DNA from: Chloroflexota bacterium | Lineage (GTDB): Bacteria; Chloroflexota; Dehalococcoidia; Lucifugimonadales; Lucifugimonadaceae | Direction of reading: 5' to 3' | Assembly (NCBI GenBank): GCA_002718415.1 | Contig: PBEM01000006.1 | Coordinates: forward strand, 36,009-100,008 | Length of the DNA stretch: 64,000 nt | Part shown: positions 8,822-17,967 of the stretch, piece after piece | Numbering within the stretch: position 1 is the stretch's first letter | Layout: each line of letters begins with the position of its first letter | Translations under genes and position numbers: made by a program | The notes under the pieces: generated by a model | Databases searched by the model: none | Seen by the model: only the letters and a program-made list of their open reading frames with translations | What the model was told of the DNA's origin: nothing

Positions 8822-9883
8822 ATGGAACATAATAATTATAGATTAACTCAATTAGCATCATCGGCTGGTTGAGCTGGAAAGCTTTCACAGAGCGAGCTCT
8901 CAAGTATTTTGAGCAAACTATCTCATGTTAATCATAATGATGAAAATATTCTCCTTGATCATAAAACAGGTGATGATGCAGCAATATATAAAATAGATGA
9001 ACGTCTATCTTTAGTTCTTACTTTAGATTTTTTTGCACCTATAGTAGATGATGGGTTTATTTATGGAGAAATTGCAGCAGCAAATGCTTTATCTGATATT
9101 TATGCTGTGGGAGGAAAACCTATCATTGCATTAAACATAGCAGCTTTCCCGCGAGATCTTCCTACAGAAATAATATCTTCTATATTGGAAGGAGGTATGT
9201 CTAAAGTAAAAGAAGCAAATACTGCTATAGTTGGAGGGCATACTATAGAAGATAAAGAGCCTAAATATGGTATGGCCATCACAGGATTCATAAACACTGG
9301 TGAACAAATTACAAATACCCAAGCTATGACAGGAGATATTTTAATTCTTACTAAACCTATCGGTACAGGTATTATTACAACCGCTCTAAGAAATAATAAA
9401 GATTTGCTCGATCAAGAATACTTGGATAACGCTATAGACTCAATGACTCAATTAAATAATATTGCTTCTAAAGCTATGAATCTTTTTCAGGTAAAATCCG
9501 CCACAGATATTACAGGTTTTGGATTATTAGGTCATTTACATAAAATGATGATAGAAAGTAAACAATCTGCAATTATTTCAGAAAATAAAGTACCAATACT
9601 TAAGGGTGCTAAAGAATTAGTTGAAAAAAATATATGTCCTGGAGGAACAACTAGAAACCTAGAATATGTGAAAGATTATGTTGAATTCTCAAAAGATTTA
9701 ACTATGGAACATAAAAAATTGCTTGCTGATCCTCAAACCTCCGGAGGAATACTAATGTCTGTGAAAGAGTCAAAAGTAAATCAATTATCTAATTACCTAA
9801 ATGACAACGGTTTAACAGGCCATAAAGTGATAGGTGAAATTACAGATAAAAAAGATTCTACTATAAAAGTATCTACTATTTAG
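8822..9883 (+). CDS. selD: selenide, water dikinase (selenophosphate synthetase), selenocysteine-containing
   Basis: Makes selenophosphate, the selenium donor for Sec-tRNA. The reading frame starts at ATG 8822 and has one in-frame TGA at 8870-8872 (codon 17) in the context SSAG-U-AGKLSQSEL. This is the SelD active-site motif [C/U]-x-GK, so the TGA is read as selenocysteine. The rest has GDDAAIYKI, DFFAPIVDDGF, GGHTIEDKEPKYGMA and DPQTSGGIL, all typical of SelD. With the Sec the protein is 353 aa, the usual length; a naive start at 8909 loses the catalytic N-terminus. A hairpin-forming stretch lies directly behind the TGA. It implies selA, selB and tRNA-Sec elsewhere in the genome. Confidence 0.95.
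8871..8899 (+). promoter_or_regulatory. candidate bacterial SECIS hairpin in selD
   Basis: Immediately after the first base of the TGA codon, GAGCT (8871-8875) can pair with AGCTC (8895-8899). An inner GCU/AGC pairing (8881-8883 with 8891-8893) closes a 7-nt loop. Bacterial SECIS elements lie within the ORF just 3' of the UGA, as here. The pairing was found by eye and not folded with energies. Confidence 0.5.
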
Positions 9884-9894
9884 CTGATACTTTT
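9865..9894. terminator. candidate bidirectional terminator between selD and mazG
   Basis: Perfect 9-bp inverted repeat AAAAGTATC (9865-9873) / GATACTTTT (9886-9894) with a 12-nt loop, spanning the overlapping 3' ends of the convergent genes selD and mazG. The A/T ends give a short U run on either strand. Confidence 0.5.
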
Positions 9895-10631
9895 GTCTGC
9901 TTCCAAAGTTGATTTATTTGATCTTTTGAAAGCTCATCTAATGGTTTATTAGCAATTTTTTCGGTACTGATAATTCTGTCTCTTAGTTGTATAGATGCTG
10001 ATTTGAGTATACTTTCAGGATCTAGCCCCATTTGGATAATTTCCAAAGTAATCTCGAGTAATTTTTCGCCAATTTCAGATTCATTATGATGTTTTACAAA
10101 ATTTTTGGAAGAACTCTCCAGTTTAATACCAGACTTAACTGCCCTCTTTTGAATTTCGCTAGCATACGCTAATGCTGGCATAGATTTAGGCAAACTATAA
10201 ACAATAGATCGACTTTTATCTGTCTCTAGCCTTTTAAATGACTCCCATTTTAATTCAACGTCTTCAGATGTTTTAATATCAAGATTAGATTCTTTATCTC
10301 CAAATACATGAGGATGCCTTATTATCATTTTTTCCGAAACATTTTTACATACATCACTAATATCTAATTTATTTGATTTATTTAATAAAACTGAGTGAAA
10401 AATTATTTGTAATAATATATCTCCCAATTCTTCCATGATTTTATTTGGATTAGATTCATCTATGGATTCAAATAGTTCATATACTTCTTCTAAAATTTGT
10501 GGGGCTAAAGATTTATGAGTTTGTTTCTTGTCCCAAGGACAACCTTCTGGGCCCGTGAGATCTTCCACAATTGAAACTAATTGATTAAAATTTAAATGCA
10601 TTGTTGAATTACATAATTCTTCTTTGACCAT
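9876..10631 (-). CDS. mazG: nucleoside triphosphate pyrophosphohydrolase
   Basis: House-cleaning NTP pyrophosphatase. The MazG signature is clear: GPEGCPWDKKQTHKSL, then ILEEVYELFESID and MEELGDILLQIIFHS, in which the acidic E-E-x-x-E and E-x-x-D residues bind Mg. A second, weaker MazG-like half follows (FVKHHNESEIGEKLLEITLEI). I place the start at ATG 10631, giving 251 aa; a TTG four codons upstream is possible. Its 3' end overlaps the convergent selD by 8 nt. Confidence 0.93.
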   Translation of the reverse strand: MVKEELCNSTMHLNFNQLVSIVEDLTGPEGCPWDKKQTHKSLAPQILEEVYELFESIDESNPNKIMEELGDILLQIIFHSVLLNKSNKLDISDVCKNVSEKMIIRHPHVFGDKESNLDIKTSEDVELKWESFKRLETDKSRSIVYSLPKSMPALAYASEIQKRAVKSGIKLESSSKNFVKHHNESEIGEKLLEITLEIIQMGLDPESILKSASIQLRDRIISTEKIANKPLDELSKDQINQLWKQTKVSAK

Positions 10632-10683
10632 AATTATTAACAACCTTTTTTGGAATTTTTATCAAAAAACTTAATGTATAAAT

Positions 10684-11373
10684 ATGATAAAGATCAATAA
10701 TATAATTGTCACGGTAATTTGTCTTCTAATGCCTATATCGTTGATAACTTCAAACATAACCTATTTAGTTAATTCTGACTGGCTTTATAACTATAATTGG
10801 GAACGTAATAATATTACAAATAAAACACAAATCCCTGAAGAAACTTTAGATTTCGCCTCGGAAAAAATTAAAGTTTATTTTATTGATAGTTCTGAAAGAT
10901 TAAACATTAATATCAAGATAAATAATATAGAAGAACCTCTATATAGTGAAAAAGAAATCTTACATATGATAGATGTCAAACATCTAATGAAATCAGTTTA
11001 CTTTGTATCAATCTTTTCTACTATAGGACTACTTTGCATCATATTTTCGATTTTAATAATAATGGGAAGGGAATCCTATAAGATATTATCTATTTCAACT
11101 AAATATTCTATGATATTTTTTGGATCAATAGTACTTTTTTTTCTTCTAGCTTCAACAATAAATTTTTCATGGATTTTTACTCAATTCCACTTATTATCTT
11201 TTAGTAACGATCTTTGGATATTAGATCCTAGAAAAGATAAACTGATTATGATGTTTCCACAAAGATTTTTTTTAGAAACCACTCTTCTAATAGGTTTATT
11301 TACTATTGTAGAATATTTAATTATTTGGTTTGGTTTTGAATTAAATTATAGAAAGAAAAAACTAAGAAATTAA
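10684..11373 (+). CDS. DUF1461 / TIGR01906-type integral membrane protein, possibly Lit-like
   Basis: 229-aa membrane protein: one N-terminal TM (about 8-28), a roughly 75-residue extracytoplasmic loop, then three TMs (about 112-135, 143-163, 195-218). Conserved-looking marks are HMIDVKHLM (about residue 97), a second histidine in FTQFHLLSF, and LDPRKDKLIMMFPQRFF, which I recognise from the DUF1461 family. Some members of that family (Lit) are lipoprotein intramolecular transacylases that use conserved histidines. Whether this one is a Lit enzyme is inference; the family match is moderate to good. It is convergent with, and slightly overlaps, the HAD gene. Confidence 0.7.
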   Translation: MIKINNIIVTVICLLMPISLITSNITYLVNSDWLYNYNWERNNITNKTQIPEETLDFASEKIKVYFIDSSERLNINIKINNIEEPLYSEKEILHMIDVKHLMKSVYFVSIFSTIGLLCIIFSILIIMGRESYKILSISTKYSMIFFGSIVLFFLLASTINFSWIFTQFHLLSFSNDLWILDPRKDKLIMMFPQRFFLETTLLIGLFTIVEYLIIWFGFELNYRKKKLRN

Positions 11374-12120
11374 TGTTGTTCTCCAATTCCTTACTAATTC
11401 AGGAAATTCATTTAAATTAGAAATTGTAAAATTCGGTTTAGTGATAGGTTTTCGATTATCTTGTCCTGATAACCAAGTAGTATTAATTCCTAATTGAGAG
11501 GCTCCAAATATATCAGTTAATAAATTGTCTCCAATATGCATTATAAAATTTGGATCGATTTTCATAATTTCTAAAGTTTCTCGAAATATTTTGTCTTTGG
11601 GTTTAGCTATCCCAATCTCATTTGAAAACATCATTACAGAAAAATATTTAGATAATCCTTCATTATTAAACCACTTCCTATAAGTATCAGGTGATGTTAG
11701 TCCTGTATTGGAAATAAGACCCATTTCAAATCCCATAAGATGAATTTCATTTAGAACAGATCTTGTATCATTATAAATATAAGGCGGAATTTTTAAAAAA
11801 GCAGAATCGATTAATAATCCAATATTTTCAACCTCCTTTGAACCTATTCTTTCTGAAATTCCTGGGGACATTAAATTCAATACATCTGAGACACTTTCAT
11901 GAAATTTCTTATCTTTTCCAATATTATGTCTAGAAGTTATAATTGATGAAATTTCTTTGAAAGAATTATTTATAACTTCTATAGAAATATTTTCCTTAAA
12001 TTCAAGTAGTTTTTTTTGAGTTAATTCAGATCTCAATAAATTTCTACTCGCAGATTGACTTCCACCTTCAATTTCACCTATTAAAGTTAACCATAAATCA
12101 AATGTAATTCCTAACTTCAT
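11362..12120 (-). CDS. HAD-superfamily hydrolase
   Basis: Predicted phosphatase of the haloacid dehalogenase superfamily (252 aa from the chosen start). Motif I is ITFDLWLTL, with the nucleophilic Asp followed by Trp where many phosphatases have a second Asp. Motif II is the Ser of LISNTG, motif III the Lys of GIAKPKD, and motif IV GDNLLTDIFGA. The start at ATG 12120 has GAGG 6 nt upstream and begins MKLGITFDLW; an upstream in-frame ATG at 12177 lies inside apt and is unlikely. It follows apt by 1 nt, so the two are translationally coupled. Substrate unknown; a nucleotide or sugar phosphate is plausible. Confidence 0.88.
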   Translation of the reverse strand: MKLGITFDLWLTLIGEIEGGSQSASRNLLRSELTQKKLLEFKENISIEVINNSFKEISSIITSRHNIGKDKKFHESVSDVLNLMSPGISERIGSKEVENIGLLIDSAFLKIPPYIYNDTRSVLNEIHLMGFEMGLISNTGLTSPDTYRKWFNNEGLSKYFSVMMFSNEIGIAKPKDKIFRETLEIMKIDPNFIMHIGDNLLTDIFGASQLGINTTWLSGQDNRKPITKPNFTISNLNEFPELVRNWRTTLIS

Positions 12121-12121
12121 A

Positions 12122-12637
12122 TCAATCCTCAACAACAGTAAAAACATTTGAATTTTTTGGCAATTTTTTTCTTCCATTCAGTTCTAATAGTTCGATTACA
12201 AATAAAAAATTCTTTACTAAAGAACCGGATTTACTGATTAGATCATTAGCAGCTAAAGCAGAACCACCTGTAGCTAATAAATCGTCAATTAAAGCTACAT
12301 TACTATTAATTGAAACTAAATTCCTAGAAAGTTCTAGAGTTGAACTTCCATATTCTAATTGATAATTTGAACTATAAACATCTGGAGGTAATTTTCCTTT
12401 TTTTCTCAATAATACAAATGGAATAGATAATTTATAGGAAACAGGAGCTCCGAAAATAAAACCACGAGAATCTATAGAACATATAACATCAATTTCTGAT
12501 GGATTAATATGATCACATAATTTATCTATTATATATTTAAATACTTTCGGGGAATAAATTAAAGGGGTAATGTCTCTAAATAATATTCCAGATGAAGGAT
12601 AATTATCTACGTATCTAATATAAGATTTTATATCCAT
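12122..12637 (-). CDS. apt: adenine phosphoribosyltransferase
   Basis: Purine salvage: adenine plus PRPP gives AMP. The 171-aa product (ATG 12637; a TTG two codons upstream is also possible) has YPSSGILFRDITPLI, SIDSRGFIFGAPVSY, RKKGKLPP and the PRPP-binding loop VALIDDLLATGGSALAA, all diagnostic of APT. Length is normal. It is divergent from recF and followed by the HAD hydrolase. Confidence 0.95.
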   Translation of the reverse strand: MDIKSYIRYVDNYPSSGILFRDITPLIYSPKVFKYIIDKLCDHINPSEIDVICSIDSRGFIFGAPVSYKLSIPFVLLRKKGKLPPDVYSSNYQLEYGSSTLELSRNLVSINSNVALIDDLLATGGSALAANDLISKSGSLVKNFLFVIELLELNGRKKLPKNSNVFTVVED

Positions 12638-12753
12638 TATCAAATTTTTCTATCAGTTTATCTAAGTAATTTAGTAAAACTCATATATATATAGTATATT
12701 TCATAATATTAAATTTTATAATTTCATATTACTGATATTAATTATTTTTTATC

Positions 12754-12757
12754 GGAG
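12754..12757 (+). promoter_or_regulatory. ribosome binding site that fixes the recF start
   Basis: GGAG, 6 nt upstream of the ATT codon that aligns with the RecF initiator methionine. It is one of the better SD sequences in the window, and no ATG, GTG or TTG lies at a usable distance in frame. Confidence 0.6.
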
Positions 12758-12763
12758 AAAAAA

Positions 12764-13933
12764 ATTTTTATCTCAAAACTAATAATAAGTGGATTTCGAA
12801 ACCATATTGATACTAATCTTGATTTATCTAATGGAATTTCTATATTTATAGGAAAAAATGGACAAGGAAAAAGTAATCTTATAGAAGCTATATATATGTT
12901 AGCTATCGCTAAATCAACAAGAACCTCCTATGAGATTGAATTAATTAATAATGAAATTTCAAAGAAAAATGGACATGTACAAATTTCTGCAATAGGTAAA
13001 TCGGATACAAAAAATATCCAAGCTCAAATTGATTTTGATGTAACTACAGGAAAAACAAATCCAGATAAATCATTAATCCTAAGAAAATCATTAAGAGTAA
13101 ATGGTCTAGTTAGGAAATCTCCTGATTTTGTTGGAAGTATTAATGTCGTCTGCTTCGAAGTAAATAATTTAGAAATATTAACCGGACCTCCATCTAATAG
13201 AAGAAAATATATAGATATTCTCATTTCTCAAACAGATCAAGATTATATTAGAACACTACAAAGATATAGAAATGTAATAAAACAAAGGAACTACTTACTT
13301 AAACTAATTAAAGAAAAAAAATCCTCAGAGAAAGAATTGTCTTTTTGGGATGAAAGATTAATCTATGAAGGAGCAAATATTTTTCTTAGCAGAAAAAGAA
13401 TTATCCAAAAATTAATAGAATTCCTAGTACCTCAACACGCTATTTTATCTGGTGGCGATGAAATAGAAATTATTTATAGACCAAAAATTTCTACCAAACA
13501 ACAAAACATAAATAATTTAACCCGCGAAGAGATTGAAAGTCTAATGATGGAAAATTTAAGAAAAATTAAAAGTTTAGAAATTATTCAAGGAATATCTTTA
13601 TTGGGACCTCATCGAGATGATATAGAAATTAAATTTAATGGAGAATTAGCGAGTTCAAGAGCATCTAGGGGCCAAAGTAGAATTATCGTATTATCATTGA
13701 AATTATCTGAAGCTTCAATACTTAAGGAACTAACGGGATATTCACCAATATTAGCTTTAGATGATATCCTTTCAGAATTAGATGAAGAAAAAAGAAAAAT
13801 TGTTTTAGAGACTACAATAAATTATGAACAGGTATTTATTACTTCAAGTGATGAATTTATTTTTAAAAATATAAATTTGCCTAAATCAAAAATGTACAAT
13901 ATCTATGAAGGTAAAGTTACTGAAAAGAATTAA
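12764..13933 (+). CDS. recF: DNA replication and repair protein RecF (apparent ATT start)
   Basis: SMC-like ATPase that loads RecA at gaps. The frame is open and RecF-like well upstream of the first ATG (12896). From ATT 12764 it reads (M)FISKLIISGFRNH, matching the family start, then the Walker A loop GKNGQGKSN (about residues 31-38), which an ATG start at 12896 would delete. GGAG at 12754-12757 lies 6 nt before the ATT, ideal spacing. Further motifs: LTGPPSNRRKYID, LGPHRDDIEI, the signature SRGQSR, and Walker B ILALDDILSELDEEKR. The result is 389 aa. Either a true AUU start or an ATG altered by one base. Confidence 0.9.
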   Translation: MFISKLIISGFRNHIDTNLDLSNGISIFIGKNGQGKSNLIEAIYMLAIAKSTRTSYEIELINNEISKKNGHVQISAIGKSDTKNIQAQIDFDVTTGKTNPDKSLILRKSLRVNGLVRKSPDFVGSINVVCFEVNNLEILTGPPSNRRKYIDILISQTDQDYIRTLQRYRNVIKQRNYLLKLIKEKKSSEKELSFWDERLIYEGANIFLSRKRIIQKLIEFLVPQHAILSGGDEIEIIYRPKISTKQQNINNLTREEIESLMMENLRKIKSLEIIQGISLLGPHRDDIEIKFNGELASSRASRGQSRIIVLSLKLSEASILKELTGYSPILALDDILSELDEEKRKIVLETTINYEQVFITSSDEFIFKNINLPKSKMYNIYEGKVTEKN

Positions 13934-13938
13934 GCCAT

Positions 13939-15270
13939 ATGACATTTGAAACAGACATAAAAAGATATATTAACAATAACCCTAAATCAAAAAAATTACA
14001 TGATTTAGCAAAAAAAGTAATGCCAGGTGGGGATACACGTAATTCCATTTATTGGAATCCATTTCCAATTTATCTATCTGAAGGAAATGGTTCAAAAGTT
14101 AAAGATGTAGATAATAACGTTAGAGTTGATTTAGTTAACAATATGACTACATTAATTTTAGGACATAACAATAAAAATGTCAGAAAAGCTATAATCAATC
14201 AAACGGAAAAAGGTACCTCTTTTCCTGCCCCTACTTCACCAATAATAGAACTGGCTCAAATTTTGTGCGAAAGAGTAAAATCTGTCGAGAAAATTAGATT
14301 TGTAAACTCTGGAACTGAAGCCACTTTAAATGCAATAAGAGCTTCTAGAGCATTTACCCATAAACAAAAAATTGTTAAATGTGAAGGAGCTTACCATGGT
14401 AATCACGATGCTGTTCAAATTAGCGTTACACCAGATTTATCTTTAGCGGGGAGTAAAAATACACCTAAGCCAGTAAAAGCTTTTGAGGGTATTGCGAATT
14501 CGGCTACAGAAGATATTTTAATTATCCCATTTAACAATGATGAGGTCGCGGAAAAAATCATAACGGAAAATGCAGAAGAAATTGCTGCTGTTATTGTAGA
14601 ACCTATTAATGGACAGTGTGGAATGATTCCAGCCAAAAAATCTTTTTTAGAAAAACTTAGATACATAACAAAAAAACATAATATAGTTTTAATTTTTGAT
14701 GAAGTGATTTCATTTAGAATTTCAAGTGGGGGCGCACAAGAATATTTTGATATTTACCCTGATATTACTTGTTTTGGAAAAATTATTGGGGGAGGTATGC
14801 CTGTTGGAGCATTTGGCGGAAATAAAAAAATTATGAACTTATGGGATCCTTCTAAATCAAAGAAATATGTTCAACATGCCGGAACTTTCAATGGGAATCC
14901 TATTACTGCTATAGCAGGATTAACTACTTTAAAATCACTAAAAAAAGATACATATGAAAAATTAAATAAAAAAGGGGATTATTTACGAAATAAATTATCT
15001 GATTTATTCCTTGAGATGGAAGCCCCACTAACTACTACAGGAGTTGGTTCTTTATTCGCAATACAATGTACAGCTGATCAAGTAATAGATTATCGATCAT
15101 ATTCTAAAAATGATCAAGTACTTTTAAATAAAATTTTTATTTCATTACTTAATTCTGGTTTTCTGATATCAAACAGATGTAGTGGAAGTGTTTCTGTATC
15201 TAATTCATACGAAGAAATCGATTCATTTGTTCTATCTTTAAAAAAAATATTGTCTAATTTAGGATATTAA
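13939..15270 (+). CDS. class III aminotransferase, glutamate-1-semialdehyde aminomutase-like
   Basis: PLP enzyme of fold type I, 443 aa. Seen: KKVMPGGDTRN near the N-terminus, FVNSGTEATLNAIRASRAFT (GSAM-type), CEGAYHGNHDAVQ, LIFDEVISFR, the Schiff-base lysine in CFGKIIGGGMPVGAFGG, and AGTFNGNPITAIAG. These match the HemL / GSAM-like group, so a role in 5-aminolevulinate synthesis is possible. However, many GSAM-like paralogues in marine Chloroflexi act on other amino or keto acids, and no hem genes are next door. It starts 5 nt after recF and is probably cotranscribed. Confidence 0.82.
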   Translation: MTFETDIKRYINNNPKSKKLHDLAKKVMPGGDTRNSIYWNPFPIYLSEGNGSKVKDVDNNVRVDLVNNMTTLILGHNNKNVRKAIINQTEKGTSFPAPTSPIIELAQILCERVKSVEKIRFVNSGTEATLNAIRASRAFTHKQKIVKCEGAYHGNHDAVQISVTPDLSLAGSKNTPKPVKAFEGIANSATEDILIIPFNNDEVAEKIITENAEEIAAVIVEPINGQCGMIPAKKSFLEKLRYITKKHNIVLIFDEVISFRISSGGAQEYFDIYPDITCFGKIIGGGMPVGAFGGNKKIMNLWDPSKSKKYVQHAGTFNGNPITAIAGLTTLKSLKKDTYEKLNKKGDYLRNKLSDLFLEMEAPLTTTGVGSLFAIQCTADQVIDYRSYSKNDQVLLNKIFISLLNSGFLISNRCSGSVSVSNSYEEIDSFVLSLKKILSNLGY

Positions 15271-15279
15271 GATTATTGT

Positions 15280-15996
15280 TTATTTCTTTAAACTTATTAA
15301 AAATAACTTATATATAGCCTCAATAATAATTTTAATTGTCAATTTAGAATTTCCAAAATTTCTACTATGAAATACATAAGGAATTTCCTTAATTTTAAAA
15401 TTCTTTTTGTTACATTCAAAAATCATCTCAGATTGAAAAATAAATCCTGTCGATATAATTTTTTTAAAGTCGATTTGTTTTAAAACTGCAGATTTATACC
15501 CTTTATATCCTGAGGTGATATCAAACACTTTAATCCCTAGAAATACTCTAATAAAAAAATTAGAATATTTACTTAATAATAACCTAAATATCCCATATTC
15601 TTTATCTGTACCACCATCAGGGATATATCGAGATGCTATAACAACATCAAATTCATTTAATTCAATAACTAAATCTTTTATTTTTTCTGGAGGATGCGAA
15701 AGGTCAGCATCCATTTGAATAATAATATCTGCACCAGAATTTATTGCTTCAGTAAAACCTTGAATATATGCTTTAGCAATCCCTGATTTTCTTTCTCTTC
15801 TGATGACTCTAAAAAAGGTCCCATCTAATAATCTAGATATTTCAATTGCTTTATCAGCTGTTCCATCAGGGGAAGAATCATCAACAATTATAAATCCTAA
15901 ATTTAGTTCTAGTAGGTTTAATTCATTAATAATTATTCCTATATTCTCAACTTCATTATAAGTGGGAATAACTACAATAATTTTAGGTGTAATCAT
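15280..15996 (-). CDS. polyprenyl-phosphate glycosyltransferase (dolichol-phosphate mannosyltransferase-like GT2)
   Basis: Cytoplasmic-face GT-A glycosyltransferase of 238 aa. N-terminal IVVIPTYNEVENI, the nucleotide-binding IIVDDSSPDGTADKA, the catalytic DxD-like IIQMDADLSHPPEKI, and ASRYIPDGGTDKEYG are characteristic of DPM1 / polyprenol monophosphomannose synthase. There is no C-terminal multi-TM domain, so this is the soluble form. It overlaps the end of the upstream GT2 gene by 14 nt; together they could supply two lipid-linked sugars for glycan or glycoprotein assembly. Confidence 0.88.
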   Translation of the reverse strand: MITPKIIVVIPTYNEVENIGIIINELNLLELNLGFIIVDDSSPDGTADKAIEISRLLDGTFFRVIRRERKSGIAKAYIQGFTEAINSGADIIIQMDADLSHPPEKIKDLVIELNEFDVVIASRYIPDGGTDKEYGIFRLLLSKYSNFFIRVFLGIKVFDITSGYKGYKSAVLKQIDFKKIISTGFIFQSEMIFECNKKNFKIKEIPYVFHSRNFGNSKLTIKIIIEAIYKLFLISLKK

Positions 15997-16714
15997 TCTT
16001 ATTTAAATTATATTTACCTCTTAAATGATTAATCTTTATATTAATTACTTCTATAAATGCTCCAATACCTTTACTTAACGTTACTTTACTGCCTTGTGAA
16101 TGATGCCATTCTATGCCGGTTTCACATATTGAATAATTTAATTCCTTTGCAATAAAAATGCTTTCAACATCAAACGCAAACCCTTTAATTAATTGTTTGG
16201 AAAAAATATTTTCTGCTACCTTATCACGAAATAACTTAAATCCACACTGTGTATCCTGAATTTCTGAAAAAATTAAAATCTTAACAAATATATTAAATAA
16301 TTTTCCATATAAATGTCTGTAAAAAGGTTCATCATATCTATTAGATCCAATGGCCTCTCTTGAACCTATAATTAAATCATATTTATTGGTATAAGAAATA
16401 AATCTTTCAATATTCCCTATAGGCATAGATAGATCTGCATCACATAAAAATCTCCACTCTCCATTAGCTTCAAGCATCCCTTTAGCAACAGCATCACCTT
16501 TCCCAAAGTTTTTTTTAGAAATAATTAGTTTTACTCTATCATCCAACTTAACTATTTTAGAAACTTCATTTCTAGTTTTATCGATTGAACCATCATCAAC
16601 GACAATAATTTCCCATTTATATTTTTTCTTGTCAAAGTAATCTATTAATTCATTTAGTGTTTTATTAATCCTATTAGATTCGTTGTATGCTGGAATAATA
16701 ATACTGAGAAACAT
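15983..16714 (-). CDS. GT2 glycosyltransferase, dolichyl-phosphate beta-glucosyltransferase-like
   Basis: 243-aa family 2 transferase. LSIIIPAYNESNRINKTL, IIVVDDGSIDKTRNEV, GKGDAVAKGMLEANGEW and the catalytic FLCDADLSMP, then DTQCGFKLFRDKVAENIF, match the ALG5 / undecaprenyl-phosphate glucosyltransferase pattern (the CGFK block is typical). No TM domains. It is paired with the DPM1-like gene by overlap. Donor and acceptor are inferred from the family only. Confidence 0.87.
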   Translation of the reverse strand: MFLSIIIPAYNESNRINKTLNELIDYFDKKKYKWEIIVVDDGSIDKTRNEVSKIVKLDDRVKLIISKKNFGKGDAVAKGMLEANGEWRFLCDADLSMPIGNIERFISYTNKYDLIIGSREAIGSNRYDEPFYRHLYGKLFNIFVKILIFSEIQDTQCGFKLFRDKVAENIFSKQLIKGFAFDVESIFIAKELNYSICETGIEWHHSQGSKVTLSKGIGAFIEVINIKINHLRGKYNLNKNDYT

Positions 16715-16740
16715 AAAAACTATTTATTAAATAACTATTA

Positions 16741-17967
16741 TTACGACTTATCCAAATTAAAAGATTTATGTAAATTACTAACTGCTATTTCAACAAGTTC
16801 AGACTTAATTATTACAGTAATCCTTATTTCTGAAGTAGTGATCATATCAATATTTACGTTAGAATCAGCTAAAGTTTTAAACATTTTTGAAGCATAACCC
16901 GGAGAATTTTGCATTCCTGTCCCTACTAAACTTACTTTAGATAAGCCTTTTCCTGTTATAACCTGACTGTATGATATTTCATTTTGATTCTCAATTAATT
17001 TTGTTGCTCTATTTAAATCAGAATCTGATACCGTGAATGTAAAATCAGTGTTCCCATTGATACTAGAGTTTTGAACTATAACATCTACGCTAATACCTTC
17101 ATCTGATAAAGGTTTTAGTAAATTAGCTGCTATACCAGGCTCATCTTTGATACCTATAATAGAAATTTTACTTATATTGCGATCAATCGCTATCCCAGTT
17201 ATTGGATTAATATCTTCCATATTGTTTCCTCCATGTATTAAGGTTCCTTCAGATTTTGAAAACGTAGAACATACATAAATAGGCATGTCATTTATTGCTG
17301 CTAATTCTATTGATCTCGGATTCATCTTAGCTCCTAAAGAAGCCATTTCCAACATTTCATTGAAGTTTATTTCCTTTAATTTTTTTGCAGAATTAATTAT
17401 CCTGGGATCAGTTGTAAAAATACCTTCAACATCTGTATAAATTTCACATCTTTTAGCACCTAGTGAAACAGCTAGAGCTACCGCAGATGTATCAGAACCG
17501 CCTCTACCTAATGTAGTTGTATCTCCATCATTAGAATATCCTTGAAATCCAGCAATTACTACTACATTTCCTTTATGAATTTCATTTAAAATTCTATCTG
17601 TTTTTATATTTGAAATTCTAGCTGAACCATGAATAGGATCTGTTTGTATCCCTGCTTGTAAACCACTAAGACTTATAGCATCACAATTTTTAGAAATTAA
17701 TGCCATTGACATTAATGCTGAACTGGCAAGTTCACCTGTTGAAAGTAAAATATCCATTTCTCTAAGAGAAGATAAATTATTTTTAGTAACAGAATTAGCA
17801 ATACTTATTAATTCATCTGTACTATCTCCCATTGCGGAAACCACAACTACTAATAAATCTCCAGATTTTTTTCTATCTATTATTGCTTCAGCAATCTTTT
17901 GAATATTCTGAGGATTAGATACAGAGCTGCCTCCATATTTCTGTACTATTATATTTTTTTTATTCAT
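16741..17967 (-). CDS. lysC: aspartate kinase
   Basis: First step of the aspartate family pathway (lysine, threonine, methionine). The 408-aa product begins MNKKNIIVQKYGGSSVSNP, the canonical aspartokinase start, which is why I prefer ATG 17967 over a longer frame reaching into thrB. Other motifs: VVSAMGDSTDELI, TLGRGGSDTSAVALA, YTDVEGIFTTDPRI. Two C-terminal ACT domains (about residues 270-400) include GTGMQNSPGYASKMF. They imply allosteric control by lysine and/or threonine. It overlaps the thrB stop by 8 nt, which suggests translational coupling. Confidence 0.95.
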   Translation of the reverse strand: MNKKNIIVQKYGGSSVSNPQNIQKIAEAIIDRKKSGDLLVVVVSAMGDSTDELISIANSVTKNNLSSLREMDILLSTGELASSALMSMALISKNCDAISLSGLQAGIQTDPIHGSARISNIKTDRILNEIHKGNVVVIAGFQGYSNDGDTTTLGRGGSDTSAVALAVSLGAKRCEIYTDVEGIFTTDPRIINSAKKLKEINFNEMLEMASLGAKMNPRSIELAAINDMPIYVCSTFSKSEGTLIHGGNNMEDINPITGIAIDRNISKISIIGIKDEPGIAANLLKPLSDEGISVDVIVQNSSINGNTDFTFTVSDSDLNRATKLIENQNEISYSQVITGKGLSKVSLVGTGMQNSPGYASKMFKTLADSNVNIDMITTSEIRITVIIKSELVEIAVSNLHKSFNLDKS

